Source: Aurantiochytrium sp. KH105
Taxonomy: Eukaryota; Sar; Bigyra; Thraustochytrida; Thraustochytriidae
Direction: 5' to 3'
Length of the DNA: 64,000 nt
NCBI GenBank assembly: GCA_003116975.1
Contig: BGKB01000097.1
Span: 1-64,000 of the forward strand
Of the stretch, positions 1-10,172 are shown one piece after another. The first letter of the stretch is position 1; every line of letters starts with the position of its first letter. A program made the position numbers and the translations under genes. Under the pieces are notes generated by a model, which did no database searches, was not told the origin of the DNA, and saw nothing but the letters and a program-made list of their open reading frames with translations.

Positions 1-852
1 CAATGCAGAACGCGACGCTTACGCAAATGTATGGTTCAGGAAAGTCTATTCAAGCGCCTCGCATTCCTCTCAAGCCCCTCCGGCCGATGGGGGCCAGCCC
101 TGGCGTCCTGATTCAGCCTCTCCAAGGGTGCACCAAGGGGCACCAAGGGGGCCAAAATACTTAGTGATTGATTTTCAGCCGCCCGTACTCCACACCTCCC
201 CGCATGCATACTAACTCCCTTACCACACTCTCGCCCACACCCAACACAAGGCCTCATATATTGTTGAATCAAGATCCCGCATCTTAGCCCCGCAATCACC
301 GCACCTGGGCTGTCATTTATCTGGTGGGTGGTAATCCACTCGGGTGGTTCGTAGATACCTAAAAATACCGGAATTATTGCGTTTGGTTGGCTAAAACTCC
401 AGGCGAGTTCGCTTGCTGGGACAGCGGTTTCGCCTTCCTCCACGCAGCCAGCCGCCACTTTTCCGGCCACGGGGACCGTCACAGGAAGCGCCCGCCCGCG
501 CAATGTGCTTCTCCATCCGCGCGTCTTCGTCGCTGTCGCCGGAGATCCGTTGAGTTTTGGCGGCGCCGCGGGCCAGCCCGATAGACCTCTTCTTGGGCCT
601 TTTCGCGGCCAGCGTGCATAGGTCTCTTTCCTCGTCTCCGCGCGCGCAAATAAGTCTCTTCGCGGTCCTCAAGAGCGAGTCCACGGCGGTCGCGTCGCTG
701 GGCTGGCCGGGCCCAATCACCGTCACGGCGCGCACGCGTCGCACCACGCCCAGCGCCAATGTACGCTCGGGCTTGAGAGAGAGACAGTTCCACCCGCCCA
801 GCTCGACGACCTCCGGCGCTCTCGCTCGCTTGCCCTTCGGCGGCGCGCGACC
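1..852. other. No confident gene; upstream region of the transporter gene
   Basis: No reading frame here starts with ATG and resembles a known family. The minus strand is open over about 36-503 and 391-852, but these frames start with TTG and sit in GC-rich DNA where long open frames are common. Around 185-250 on the minus strand there is a zinc-finger-like spacing (CxxC, then H and C, in CVGCGRECGKGVSMHAGRC) that could be a scrap of a mobile-element protein, but nothing around it supports an element. Confidence 0.4.
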
Positions 853-2522
853 ATGCTCGGCGGAGACGAAGACTCCGGGTCCGCGACGCCACGACCGCGG
901 CGAGTGTTGACGCCCATGGCGAGGCTCGTCGCGAAGGACTTCGACGCCAGCAAACGCGGCGGGCTGGACGAAGGAATCGCCGCCACGGCGGGCGACGAGT
1001 TCCGGGTCGCCGCAGGGGCGGAAGCGGGGAAAGGCCAGACGGCTGACGAAGGCGTCGCCGCACAGGCTGCTGTGCGATGCATGTGTCTGGCCTTTGGAGC
1101 GCTCATGGCAGCGAACTACTTGCTGCAAGCAGTGCGCGACGCCCAGATCATGTTCGTGGGTAAAGCAAACAGCTCGAACCTCTTGACAGTGTCGACCATG
1201 GTCTCACTGGTTGTGGGGCCATTTGCAAGAGTAAGTTGACAAAATGCTCCTTGCTCAGTTCGAGAAAATGGAAAATGGCAAGGCAAGCCAGGTCACGAAT
1301 GAACGCGAGAGCTCACTCATCGACCTTGCATCTGATTCAGTCAATCGCGAAACCATCACTTGAAGCGACGGCAAGCAAGATCGGCCAGCTCTATCGTACT
1401 TTTTCGGCAATCCTTTTGCTTGGGGTGCTCCTTGACATGTCTGCGGTGGACGACGCCCCTCCAGCAATGCGAGTCGTGGTTGCCTCTTTGTACATTGCCA
1501 CGCAAACCTTGAACAACCTTGCTATCTCCGTTCTCTGGAGCTTTTCGGCGGATGTTCTGCCAGGAAAAGCCGCACTTTCATATTTTAGTCTGTTTGGTGC
1601 CTCTTGCACGATCGGCCAGGCGGTGGGCTCGGTCCTGGCAGAAGTGGTGCTGTGGCAAGGCATCAAGGTCCGCTTTCTCTTGCCTCTGATTTCACTCTTT
1701 CTAGAGTCAGCAGTGCAGTTCCTGATGATGTCAGCGCGACATGCGGTCAAGACGCACGTGGCGGACACTGATGACGCAAACATGAGATCTACAGCAGCGG
1801 ATGCAGGCTCAGCAGTAGCAGCTTCGGCAGCAGATGATGTACGGAAAGCTCGAATCGTTGACCGGTGGCGCAAAATTGCTTTTGAAAGCGGCGCCGACTG
1901 GCTTCAAGGACTGCACGTGCTGTGGAGCGATCGATATCATTTGTGGCTTGGTGTCTACACGGTCTGTTATGCGGGCACCTTATCACTCATTTATCTGGAA
2001 CGCACCGTGATGGCAGCCACAAGTGGTCTTTCTGTGGAAGAGGCAGCCTCCCTGTCTGCGCGCCTCAGTCTGCTTGCCTCGGTGTTCACCTTTGGTCTTC
2101 AAGTAGGACTTGCGAACAAGGCTATTGCGCAAAATCTTGGAATGCAAGCTGGGCTGCTTGCTGCACCATTCGTAACATTGTTTGGCTTTGCAATGCTTGC
2201 GACGGGATTCATTCCAGGTCTTACATCCGTCGTTTGCCTCGAGCTAGTGCGACGCGTGGTTGCCTTTGGGATCGCCAAGCCGGTCCGGGAGTCGCTATTT
2301 GCGGTAATGCCGCGCAAGGTTCGCTTCGCTGCAAAGAGTGTACTCGATACCTTTGTGTACCGCGGGGCCATGGGACTGGGAGCCATGTCCTTTGACCTGT
2401 TGGCTCAAGTACGGGATAGTACGCGTTTGCTCGCACATGCCACTGTCTTCTTTATTTGGGCCACTGCGGCACATTCATTGGCTGTCGAGCATAAAAGGCG
2501 AGTCTCTGCGGCTCGCCGTTGA
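853..2522 (+). CDS. ATP/ADP-translocase-like (TLC family) membrane transporter, two exons
   Basis: Probable multi-pass nucleotide or solute transporter of the TLC (Npt1/Npt2, plastid/parasite ATP-ADP antiporter) family. Exon 1 (853-1230) encodes a hydrophilic N-terminus of about 70 residues and the first membrane helix with NYLLQAVRDAQ. Exon 2 (1341-2522) continues in phase 0, giving 519 residues, close to the family's usual 500. Family-like stretches are NNLAISVLWSFSADV in the middle and KPVRESLFAVMPR followed by AAKSVLDTFVYRG near residues 440-470. The second half is rich in hydrophobic helices. The ATG at 853 is the first in frame; the frame start at 1236 is a TTG inside the intron. Family membership is by remembered motifs; the substrate cannot be read from sequence. 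A mitochondrial carrier (SLC25) is excluded by the absence of PxD/ExxK repeats. Confidence 0.75.
1231..1340 (+). other. Spliceosomal intron in the TLC-like transporter gene
   Basis: The donor is AAGA|GTAAGT at 1231 and the acceptor is CTGATTCAG|TCAATC ending at 1340. The 110-nt intron is phase 0, and joining its flanks carries the membrane-protein frame across what would otherwise be a stop at 1237-1239. Confidence 0.8.
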
Positions 2523-2733
2523 TTGAAGCACTTTTCCAGAGTGTCGTACCTTACGGAATGCAAATATACTTTAATCTGCGAACGAAGTCACAGATAGATT
2601 ATGAAAGCCCGACAATAGTCGCCAGCTCTCATGTACAATACAAAAAGCAAGCGATATCGACCCTTGACTTTCCTCCATCTCTCTTTCTCTCTTCTTCTCT
2701 CGCTTGCATGCACACTCGCACGCTATAATTATT

Positions 2734-3729
2734 TCACAGTTTAGGTTCAGGAACTTTTATCAGGAACGAATGAGATTTAAACTCGGCAGTATCGCCACGA
2801 TACCCCAAACGCTGCCGAGGATCTTTGCTCCCAATGAGATCCTCCACAAAGCGGAAAGTATCCCCGTCAAGCTCCGGACGAAGACCTTCGGGAACCGTAA
2901 GAGGATTCTCACAAATCATTCTGCGCAACTCGGATGCTTCCGGCGCGTACCAGGGGACAATGCCGGTCGCCATTTCGTAGATGACGACACCATAGCTCCA
3001 CCAATCTGCCTCGAAGCTGTGCGGTATCATTAGCACTTTTTCGGGGGACGAGTATTGCAGGGTACCCTGCTTGCTAAGCACTTTGTATCCACCAGACATG
3101 CTCTCTCCAATGTCCCACGAAAATCTGTCCTGTCCGCTGGAGTCTTCGAAAGGATCGAGCAAGATCTCAGAGCACCCAAAGTTCGAGATTCGAACGTGGA
3201 AATCGGCCGTCAACCCAATATTACTTGGTTTGAGGTCCTCGTGGAGAATCCTGTGAAAGTGCAGAAAGGATAAGCCGTATGCAATCTCAGAGGCAAATTT
3301 TCTGATTTCATGACGGTATAGGGATCGTCGTGAGAGAAGCGACGCCAAGTCTCCTTCTGCACAGTACTCGAGACCAATACTCCGAAGCTCAATAGTAAAG
3401 AGCGGCATGATGATGTAGGCGCTCTCAACGTTTGTTGTTGCTAAAATGCGCAGCGTGTCAACTTCTCTCTTGCATTGTTGACTTCCGCGAGTCGATAACT
3501 TGAATTCCTTAAAGAGGAATATTTCTTTCTCGCCATGGAATCGGGCCTTGAACATTCTGCAACAGTCTTCATCAGAGATCTCTCGCAGTTTTTGGAAACA
3601 TCGATTACCAACGTAGGAGTAACCCAAGCGATGTTCATGATCGCATGCTGTACTTTTGCGTGGACATTTGTACTTGATCTCGTCATAATAAATGGGCGAT
3701 TGTACGGCAGTGACGATGGCAGATCCCAT
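2734..3729 (-). CDS. AGC-like protein kinase, probably catalytically altered (NFG in place of DFG)
   Basis: A 331-residue protein that is almost only a kinase domain. Visible landmarks are the putative ATP-binding Lys74 (FLFKEFK), HEDLKPSN at 163-170 (the HRD loop with Glu for Arg but the catalytic Asp165 kept), NFG at 183-185 where the Mg-binding Asp should be, GTLQYSSPE at 222-230 (activation-segment end), DWWSYGVVIYEM (subdomain IX) and DPRQRLG near the end (subdomain XI, AGC style). No clear glycine-rich loop is visible before Lys74. With the loop lost and DFG changed to NFG this may be a pseudokinase or a low-activity kinase. Substrate unknown. The ATG at 3729 is the frame start. Its upstream (higher-coordinate) neighbour across an empty 1.2 kb is the biotin gene on the other strand. 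Confidence 0.8.
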   Translation of the reverse strand: MGSAIVTAVQSPIYYDEIKYKCPRKSTACDHEHRLGYSYVGNRCFQKLREISDEDCCRMFKARFHGEKEIFLFKEFKLSTRGSQQCKREVDTLRILATTNVESAYIIMPLFTIELRSIGLEYCAEGDLASLLSRRSLYRHEIRKFASEIAYGLSFLHFHRILHEDLKPSNIGLTADFHVRISNFGCSEILLDPFEDSSGQDRFSWDIGESMSGGYKVLSKQGTLQYSSPEKVLMIPHSFEADWWSYGVVIYEMATGIVPWYAPEASELRRMICENPLTVPEGLRPELDGDTFRFVEDLIGSKDPRQRLGYRGDTAEFKSHSFLIKVPEPKL

Positions 3730-4920
3730 GTCCTGCTGCGCCTGCCTTGCGGATGCCCCTCACTGCGATTTACGATTTGAAATTTAATGAACCCTGGCAT
3801 GTCTAGTCCGGCGGACTTGTCCAGGCGAGTGCTACCATTGAAAGCCTGCGTTCACACTGAACAGGTCCTGAACAGGTCTTGACATGAACGGAGGGTTTCT
3901 ATGCTGCCCTCTGGGAAATAGTTTCAGCGCTTGCCAGTCATTTATACTTACAGTTATCCCAATCCGATCTGAGAGGCCAACTGGATTCCCAAGAATCCAT
4001 TTTTCCCGGAGAGAAAATGCGCGTTCGGCAATTTGCATGCCGTGACTTACAGTCGTTCCTTTTCCGTCTAAGGATCTATTGAATTTTTCGATGGGTCGAA
4101 GAGGGAAAGAGCCAGAGTGACGGTAGAGCTCTCGAGAAGTCGTGCATGGAATTGGCTACGGAACCTCAAAAAGGGACGCAAGAGCCGATTTGAAGACCAG
4201 GCCCTTCTCAGCTTCAAGATACGCACATGCGTCGGCTCTTGCAGACAGATCACTTGATGAGCCTTTATAACCTTGCTACTGATATGGATGGACCCGTGTA
4301 GCAGATGTCAGGTATCCTGGCCGCCTCATCGAGAAGTTGATCTGACCAGGCTAACAAGGGTCAAACCTCATTTCGCAAATCCAATTTGTTTGTTGGGTAT
4401 ACTATAAATAATGTAACACTCTTTTCTGCGTAGCATTAGCCGAAGTGGATTTTTCCTTTCCACGCGATTTCTCCGACCACCCATGCGTGAGGAGGAAAAT
4501 GAACCTCGATTGCTCTTCTCAGCCGTCGCTCCCCTACTCTGCCTCCGCCTCCAAACCCTGCCTCGAGCCTCGACATGTGCGCCACGCCACGCCACGGTTA
4601 TTATCCCATCCAGTGAGAGCGCTCTCAGCCCGCCCTGCAGATGACGTCAGCCGCCCTGCGTTGCGCAGAACCCGAGCTAGACGCGCTCGAAGGTCCTGCC
4701 ACTCACGTACGCGACCAGACCGAGCGAGCGCCCGCCCCGCACGCCGCGCCATGGCCGGGCGCGCGCTGCCCTGCGCGGCGGAATCCCGCCGGCGGCGCCG
4801 CTCGCGACCCACGACGATGGCGGCCTCGATCGACGACGATGGCGATGGCGGCGGCGACGACGGCGAAGACCTCGTCCAGGGCAAAGCCGAGTCGCGGCCT
4901 GCGCGGGGAGCAGGAGCACG
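3730..4920. other. Intergenic region between kinase and dethiobiotin synthetase genes
   Basis: This is a divergent promoter region of about 1.2 kb. The first 800 bases are AT-richer with only short open frames; from about 4550 the base composition becomes strongly GC-rich, probably the promoter and 5' UTR of the gene at 4921. No RNA gene or repeat was recognised. Confidence 0.5.
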
Positions 4921-5676
4921 ATGGCGACGGCGGCGGGCGCGCGGCGCGCGGTGATCTTCGGGGCCAACACGGACGTGGGCAAGACCGTGGTGAGCTGCGG
5001 CCTCGTGCGCGCGGCATGCGGCGCGCTGACGAACGGCGGCGTCGCGTACGTGAAGCCGCTGCAGACGGGCGCCGAGCACGGCCACTCTGACGAGCGCGCG
5101 GTGCGGCGCGCCGTCGCGGCCGCGGGCCTCGAGCAGAGGCTGCGCAGCGCCACGCTGTACTCGTGGGGCCCCGCCGTGTCGGCGCACGTCGCCGCGGAAG
5201 CAGGGCCGGCCATCACCGCCGAGGGCGTCGAGGACGGCGTGCCTTCCGACCACGACGTCTGCGCGCGCATAAGCGCCTACCTGGACGCGCACGCGGACGC
5301 AGAGCTGTCCTTTGTAGAGACCGCTGGCGGCGTGCTGTCTCCAGGCCCGGCGCGGACGATGCAGGCTGACATGTACGCGGGGCTGAAGCTTCCCGTCATG
5401 CTCGTGGGCGACGGCCGCCTTGGCGGCATCTCAAGCACAATCTGTGCCGTCGAGTCGCTTCGTCAGCGGGGCTACGAGATCCCGGCGCTGGCCATCCTCG
5501 AGGACCCGGACGAGGGTTACGGGAATACCGAGTATCTTCAATACAAATTAGGCGATTCTATGCGCATCTTTGGCTTTGGCGCCTTGCCGCCTGAACCTGA
5601 GCCGCTTGACGAGTGGCACGCCGAGGCCCAGCCGCAGTTTGAGGCTATCGTCGAGCATCTCATGAAGCATCTCTGA
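4921..5676 (+). CDS. bioD: ATP-dependent dethiobiotin synthetase, stand-alone
   Basis: Converts 7,8-diaminopelargonic acid, CO2 and ATP to dethiobiotin, the step before biotin synthase. The 251-residue product has the P-loop GANTDVGKT (14-22, Lys21), the YVKPLQTG strand (about 43-50), VETAGGVLSPGP (about 131) and LVGDGRLGGISSTI followed by an ILEDPDEGYGN stretch, the last two being typical of the eukaryotic form. In plants and many fungi and oomycetes this domain is the N-terminal half of a fusion with DAPA aminotransferase (BIO3-BIO1). Here the frame stops at 5676, the next gene is Lon on the opposite strand only 235 bases on, and no aminotransferase exon lies between. No clear mitochondrial presequence is visible. 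ATG 4921 places the P-loop at the normal distance from the start. Confidence 0.9.
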   Translation: MATAAGARRAVIFGANTDVGKTVVSCGLVRAACGALTNGGVAYVKPLQTGAEHGHSDERAVRRAVAAAGLEQRLRSATLYSWGPAVSAHVAAEAGPAITAEGVEDGVPSDHDVCARISAYLDAHADAELSFVETAGGVLSPGPARTMQADMYAGLKLPVMLVGDGRLGGISSTICAVESLRQRGYEIPALAILEDPDEGYGNTEYLQYKLGDSMRIFGFGALPPEPEPLDEWHAEAQPQFEAIVEHLMKHL

Positions 5677-5910
5677 TCTAATGGCCGGTAACTGATATTC
5701 CTGCTCTGCTCAACGCTGATGTGCGTGTCTGGACGGTGGGTTGCTGATTCGGACCGCGATGAATAACATCTTCTTCTTCTACTACTACTTGTTGTTATTC
5801 TTACATTCTGGGTCTGATGGTGGTGGCGGTGGTGTAGGAGGTGAGTAAAAAAAAAATACCAAAATCGTCTTTCTCTCCAAAATTTGTGGTGCAATGTAAA
5901 AAAGAAATGG

Positions 5911-8848
5911 CTATGCCGAAGACGCGAGCTCCTCTTGGAACGCAACACGGTACACATCCTTGTATTCCTTGGCAAAATGAAAATCGATGCCTTCGCGAAG
6001 GTAGTCCGGAAGCTCATCCACATCCTTGCGGTTGCCATCGGGTACGACGATCGTGTCGACACCAGCGCGGCGCGCGGCGATCACCTTCTCCTTGATGCCA
6101 CCAACAGGAAGGACGCGGCCAATAAGACTAATTTCACCCGTCATGGCGAGGTCAGCCTTGACGGACTTGCCGAGCGCCAACGAAAGAAGCGCCGTCGTCA
6201 TAGTCACACCCGCAGAAGGGCCGTCCTTGGGGGTCGCGCCCTCGGGAACGTGAAGGTGGATCTGGTTGGCCTCGAAAAAGTCGCTGCCAGGGGAAACCTC
6301 TTGCAAAAAGTGCTTGGCGTTCGTCTGCGCAAGACGTACACTCTCCTGCATGACATCACCCAGCTGGCCAGTCGAATGCACGCTAAAGGCAGAACCAGGA
6401 CCGCGCGCTGGCGTCTTGCCATCTTCCGTCGTTTCTTCCTTGCGGGGTGGCCGCCTAATGCAGGTGCTCTCGATGTACAGAGCGCTGCCACCGACGGACG
6501 ACCACGCAAGACCCATGACGACGCCAGCCGGGGGCACCGAGCCGTAGAGCTTGTCGCTGTCAAACTTACGTTTGCCAACGTACTTTTCGAGATCTTCATC
6601 AGTGATGACCCACGAGGTCCGGGGCGCAGACTCTTTGTCAGCGTCCTTTTCAGCGTCAGCGTCCACCTTGTTGAGGTCGTCCTTGGCCTTGGCTTGCTCC
6701 ATGAGCAACTCAAGCGAAATTTTGCGGTAGATGCGCTCGATATGCTGCTCGAGGTTACGAACGCCGGCCTCGCGGCAGTACCAACGGGCAAGGGACTCAA
6801 CAGCCGAGTCAGCAAGACCCAGATCCTTGGGGATTTCGATCGAAGAGGCACGCGTGGGGTTCTTCTTCATGTCCTCCGAGGGCTCCTCGAGCTCCTCGAC
6901 CGTCTTCACAACCTTGTCGTCCTCCGGGAGCGCCAGACCGGACTCACGACGGGCACGCGGCTCGAGGTAACGCTTGGCAATCTGAACCTTTTCGGGCAGA
7001 TCGTAGCCGGAAAGACGAAGGACCTCCATACGGTCGAGAAGAGGGCCCGGAATCGTGCTCAAGTCGTTGGCAGTGCAGACAAAGAGAACCTTGGACAAAT
7101 CGATGGGAACGTCCAGATAGTGGTCCATGAAGGCATTGTTCTGCGCAGGATCCAAAAGCTCGAGCATGGCGCTCGAAGGATCGCCGCGAAAGCCGCTCGA
7201 GCCAAGCTTATCGATCTCGTCGATGAGAACGACCGGGTTCGAGACGCCAGCGGTCTTGAGACACTGCACGAGCTTGCCTGGCATACTGCCGATATACGTG
7301 CGGCGGTGGCCCTTGATTTCAGACACGTCGCTGAGGCCTCCAACAGAGAAGCGGTAGAATTCGCGGTCCAGCGCATGTGCGATGGACTGACCGATCGAGG
7401 TTTTGCCGACGCCAGGAGGACCAACGAGAAGAATAATCTTGCCCTGCACTGTGCCGCGCAAGTTGCCCACAGCAATAAACTCGAGGATGCGCTCCTTGAT
7501 GTCCTTGAGACCAAAATGATCGGACTCGAGAACGTCGCGGGCACGAGAAATGTCGAGATTCTCTACAGAATGACGACCCCAGGGCATGGCCATGAGCCAG
7601 TCCAAGTAAGCGCGCGTGACATTGAATTCGGGCGAGGTCTTTTCAAGGGTCGACAGCTTTTTCATTTCGTCCTTGATGACCTTTTCTGCCTCAGCCGGGA
7701 GCCCCTCGTAAATGTACGTCCGCTCGTTCGTCTTTTCGCTTCCGTCTTGCTTGTTTCCCTTGGAATCGGTCTCTTCCGGCTCGAGGCCCTGCAGTTGGCG
7801 AAACTGCTTTTCGTACTTGGCCAAGAGCGCATCCTTGTCGTCATGCTCGAGGCCGAGCTCCTTTTTAATCTGTTTGAGCTGTTCATTGAGAAAGTACTTG
7901 CGCTGGTTCGCGCTGATCGTCTCCTCGACTTGGCGCGAGATTTCCTGCTGCAGATCGTTGAGGTGAGCCTCCTTTTTTAAAAGCGCAAGCACCTTGCTCA
8001 GACGAGTTTCCAGATTGAAGGCCTCGAGAACCTCCTGAAGTTCGTCGCCGTCAGCCGACGTGAGCGAGGCGGCAAAGTTGCACACGTGGTATGGGTCGCT
8101 CATGTCGAATCTGGTGGAGAAAAAGTGCATGTGCTCACGCATCAGAGGATTTGTCCTCATGACATCTCGAAGGGTACTCAGCACCTCATTGGTGTAGGCC
8201 CGGATCACGTCGCGATCAAAATTTTCAAGCGGGAACTCGGTCAGATGCTGCACCTGGACGAGTGGCGGGGGTCCTTCCTTGAGGATTTCCTCGAGTTGAA
8301 TCTTGCGGTGCGCCTTGACTACCAAGGTCCACGACTCCTCCCGAGCACTGGCGACGGCTTCATTTGGCGTCGCAGCACGCGCGCGAGTCAGCTCGTCCTC
8401 CTCAAAGAGGGCGTTGCGAAGATCTTGCTTTCTACGTTGCTGCACGGGGTCCTGAAAGTCAATCGTGGCCTCTTCGCGATGGTGCAAGCCATGATCGCCA
8501 AAGCCATCATTGTGCTCGGCCTCGTGTCCTGGCGAGAGAAGCTCGCGCATGGGCTCCATTTGCACGATCTGAGCAAAGGTGCCGATTTTATGGACATCCT
8601 TCATGCTTTTGAACGAGTGCATGTCGGCGGTCGGAATCGCCTCGGGATCCGCGTGCAGGCCACCTTTCCGGAGGAAAAGACCGATGAAGGGGTTGCCGCT
8701 TGCGCGCGTGCGCACCAGGGCTTCGTAGACCTTGCGGTCGGTGATCTGAATAGGGTGCAAGAGTCCAGGGAAAAGAGGGCGCCGGTCCAGCGGCAGTGCA
8801 AGCACTTGCGGCTGTCTCGGGGCACCCTGAAGGTTCAACACCGGTGCG

Positions 8849-8889
<41 letters not shown>

Positions 8890-9216
8890 AGAAGAAGAAG
8901 AAGAAGAAGAGGAGGAAGAAGAAGATGGATCCTGCGGGTTCTCCGAGGCTGACGTCTTTGGCGTTCCCTTGGCCTCGGCACTCTCCGCCTCACTCGCCGC
9001 CGTCTGCTCGGACGCGGGAGCGTCCTCCTTGGCAGCCGCGGCGGCTGCGTCGGTCGCGCCCTCCGTCTTTGCCTTCTTGTCCCACCACCACGAGCTCATC
9101 GCCCTCGTCTCCGCATTCTGGACCCCCGCCGCCGCCCTCCGCACGGCCTCGGACTCCTGCCGCGGCCGCAGCAGCGCCGCGCGCGCGCCCGCCCTGCGCG
9201 CCGCCGCCGCGAGCAT
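5911..9216 (-). CDS. LONP1: Mitochondrial Lon protease (ATP-dependent serine protease)
   Basis: AAA+ protease of the mitochondrial matrix that degrades damaged proteins. Taking the ATG at 9216 (the open frame also runs through a TTG four codons earlier) the protein has 1101 residues. It starts with an Arg/Ala-rich presequence, then a low-complexity region with a poly-Ser run (about 95-122), the LON substrate-binding domain beginning [18 protein letters not shown] (about 135), Walker A GPPGVGKT (599-606), Walker [12 protein letters not shown], and the protease domain with Ser1001 in DGPSAG and Lys1044 in GGIKEK, the catalytic dyad at the spacing seen in E. coli Lon. All key residues are present. 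It is slightly longer than human LONP1 (959), mainly from the N-terminal insert and a charged stretch before the protease domain. It is convergent with bioD and divergent from the gene at 10173. Confidence 0.97.
8850..8925. repeat. GAC/GAA triplet repeat encoding the Lon poly-serine tract
   Basis: About 13 CGA/GAC triplets followed by GAA and GGA triplets on the + strand. On the coding (minus) strand they read as serine codons, giving about 25 consecutive serines between the presequence and the LON domain. The length is divisible by three, so slippage keeps the frame. Confidence 0.85.
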
Positions 9217-10172
9217 CCCTCCCGCCAAGAGTGGACGACGATTTCAAAAAGCAAATCCGCTGCGACCCCGTTCAAAATCCAAATCGACCCTGATCGATCT
9301 GCCTGGCCAAGCCCGCCCGCCCGCTCGCTCCCGCGCCCGCCCGCACGCACGCACGCACGCTCCCGCGCCCGCGCCGCGCCCGCGTGCCGGTCGCTCCGTC
9401 GATCGGGGTCTGCTGCTGCAGCTGCTCCTCCCCGTCACTCTCCCTCGCGGTCCTCTCGCTGCTCCTGCCTGCTTTCTTTCTCTCTCTGCGCGCCATCGTC
9501 GCGCGATCTTCGCGATCTCGCCGCAGACAGACAGACAGACAGACAGACAGACAGGCAGACAGGCCGGCGCGCAGACCCACCCGGCCTCCGCGGCGCCGCG
9601 GCGTGCGCGCGCACGCCGCGGCGGCCGCGGCGCCGAGGGACGCAGCCGGCGGCGAGGCCGAGCAGATCGGATGCGGCTGCCGGGCGCGGATGGGGAGGAG
9701 AGGGAGGGGCGAGGGCGGGGATGATTCCGCCCGGTTCTGCAGCGCGCGCGCCAGACCTGGCGAGGCGCAGGCGCGGCGCGGACGCCCGCCAGGGGCCTTC
9801 TCTCGCGCGCGCGCTCGGCTGCGGCCGCTCGACGTGCGACGAGCTGACATGTGAGCTGAGCTGAGCTGACGTTGGATGAGATGAGTTGACCTTGGTTGAG
9901 ATGAGAAGACCTGAGAGCGCCTCAAAGATAGCGCATGCAGCGGCATGCAGACCTGCTTTGCGCAAGCTGCCGCCCGAGCTCTCTCTCTCTCGCCCGAGTT
10001 CTCTCTCGCCCGTGTCGCGCTTAGGAGGAGGAGGAGGAGGAGGCGGGGCGCAGGTAGCGCTCACCGCGCGACGGCGGCTCGCGTTCCGGTGGCGGCGGCG
10101 ACGACGACGACGACGACGGCCCTACCTAGCTAGATCGTGCGTCACAGCAACCTTTTCTGCTCACTGGCGAGG
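9217..10172. other. Divergent promoter region with several microsatellites
   Basis: GC-rich DNA between the divergent Lon and formylglutamate-amidohydrolase genes. It holds a CGCA tetranucleotide run (about 9343-9361), an ACAG run (9523-9563), TGAGC/TGAGAT pentamer-like repeats (about 9846-9905), a GGA run (about 10023-10041) and a GAC run (about 10099-10119). The long open frames here are low-complexity and have no family resemblance. Confidence 0.55.
9523..9563. repeat. ACAG/CAGA tetranucleotide microsatellite
   Basis: About ten copies of CAGA, with two interruptions near the 3' end, in the promoter region between Lon and the amidohydrolase gene. Confidence 0.9.

Noticed and set aside
185-250. 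C2HC zinc-finger-like spacing suggesting a retrotransposon remnant
   Set aside because: A single 19-residue motif without any polymerase, repeat or flanking structure is not enough to call an element.
391-1128. Minus-strand frame upstream of and overlapping the transporter start, with a KRPKKR nuclear-signal-like stretch
   Set aside because: No ATG start and no family match; overlaps the transporter's first exon. Possible but not supportable.
5884-7980. 698-codon open frame on the + strand opposite Lon
   Set aside because: Runs exactly antisense to the well-conserved Lon coding sequence and has no family features; a shadow of GC-rich codon use.
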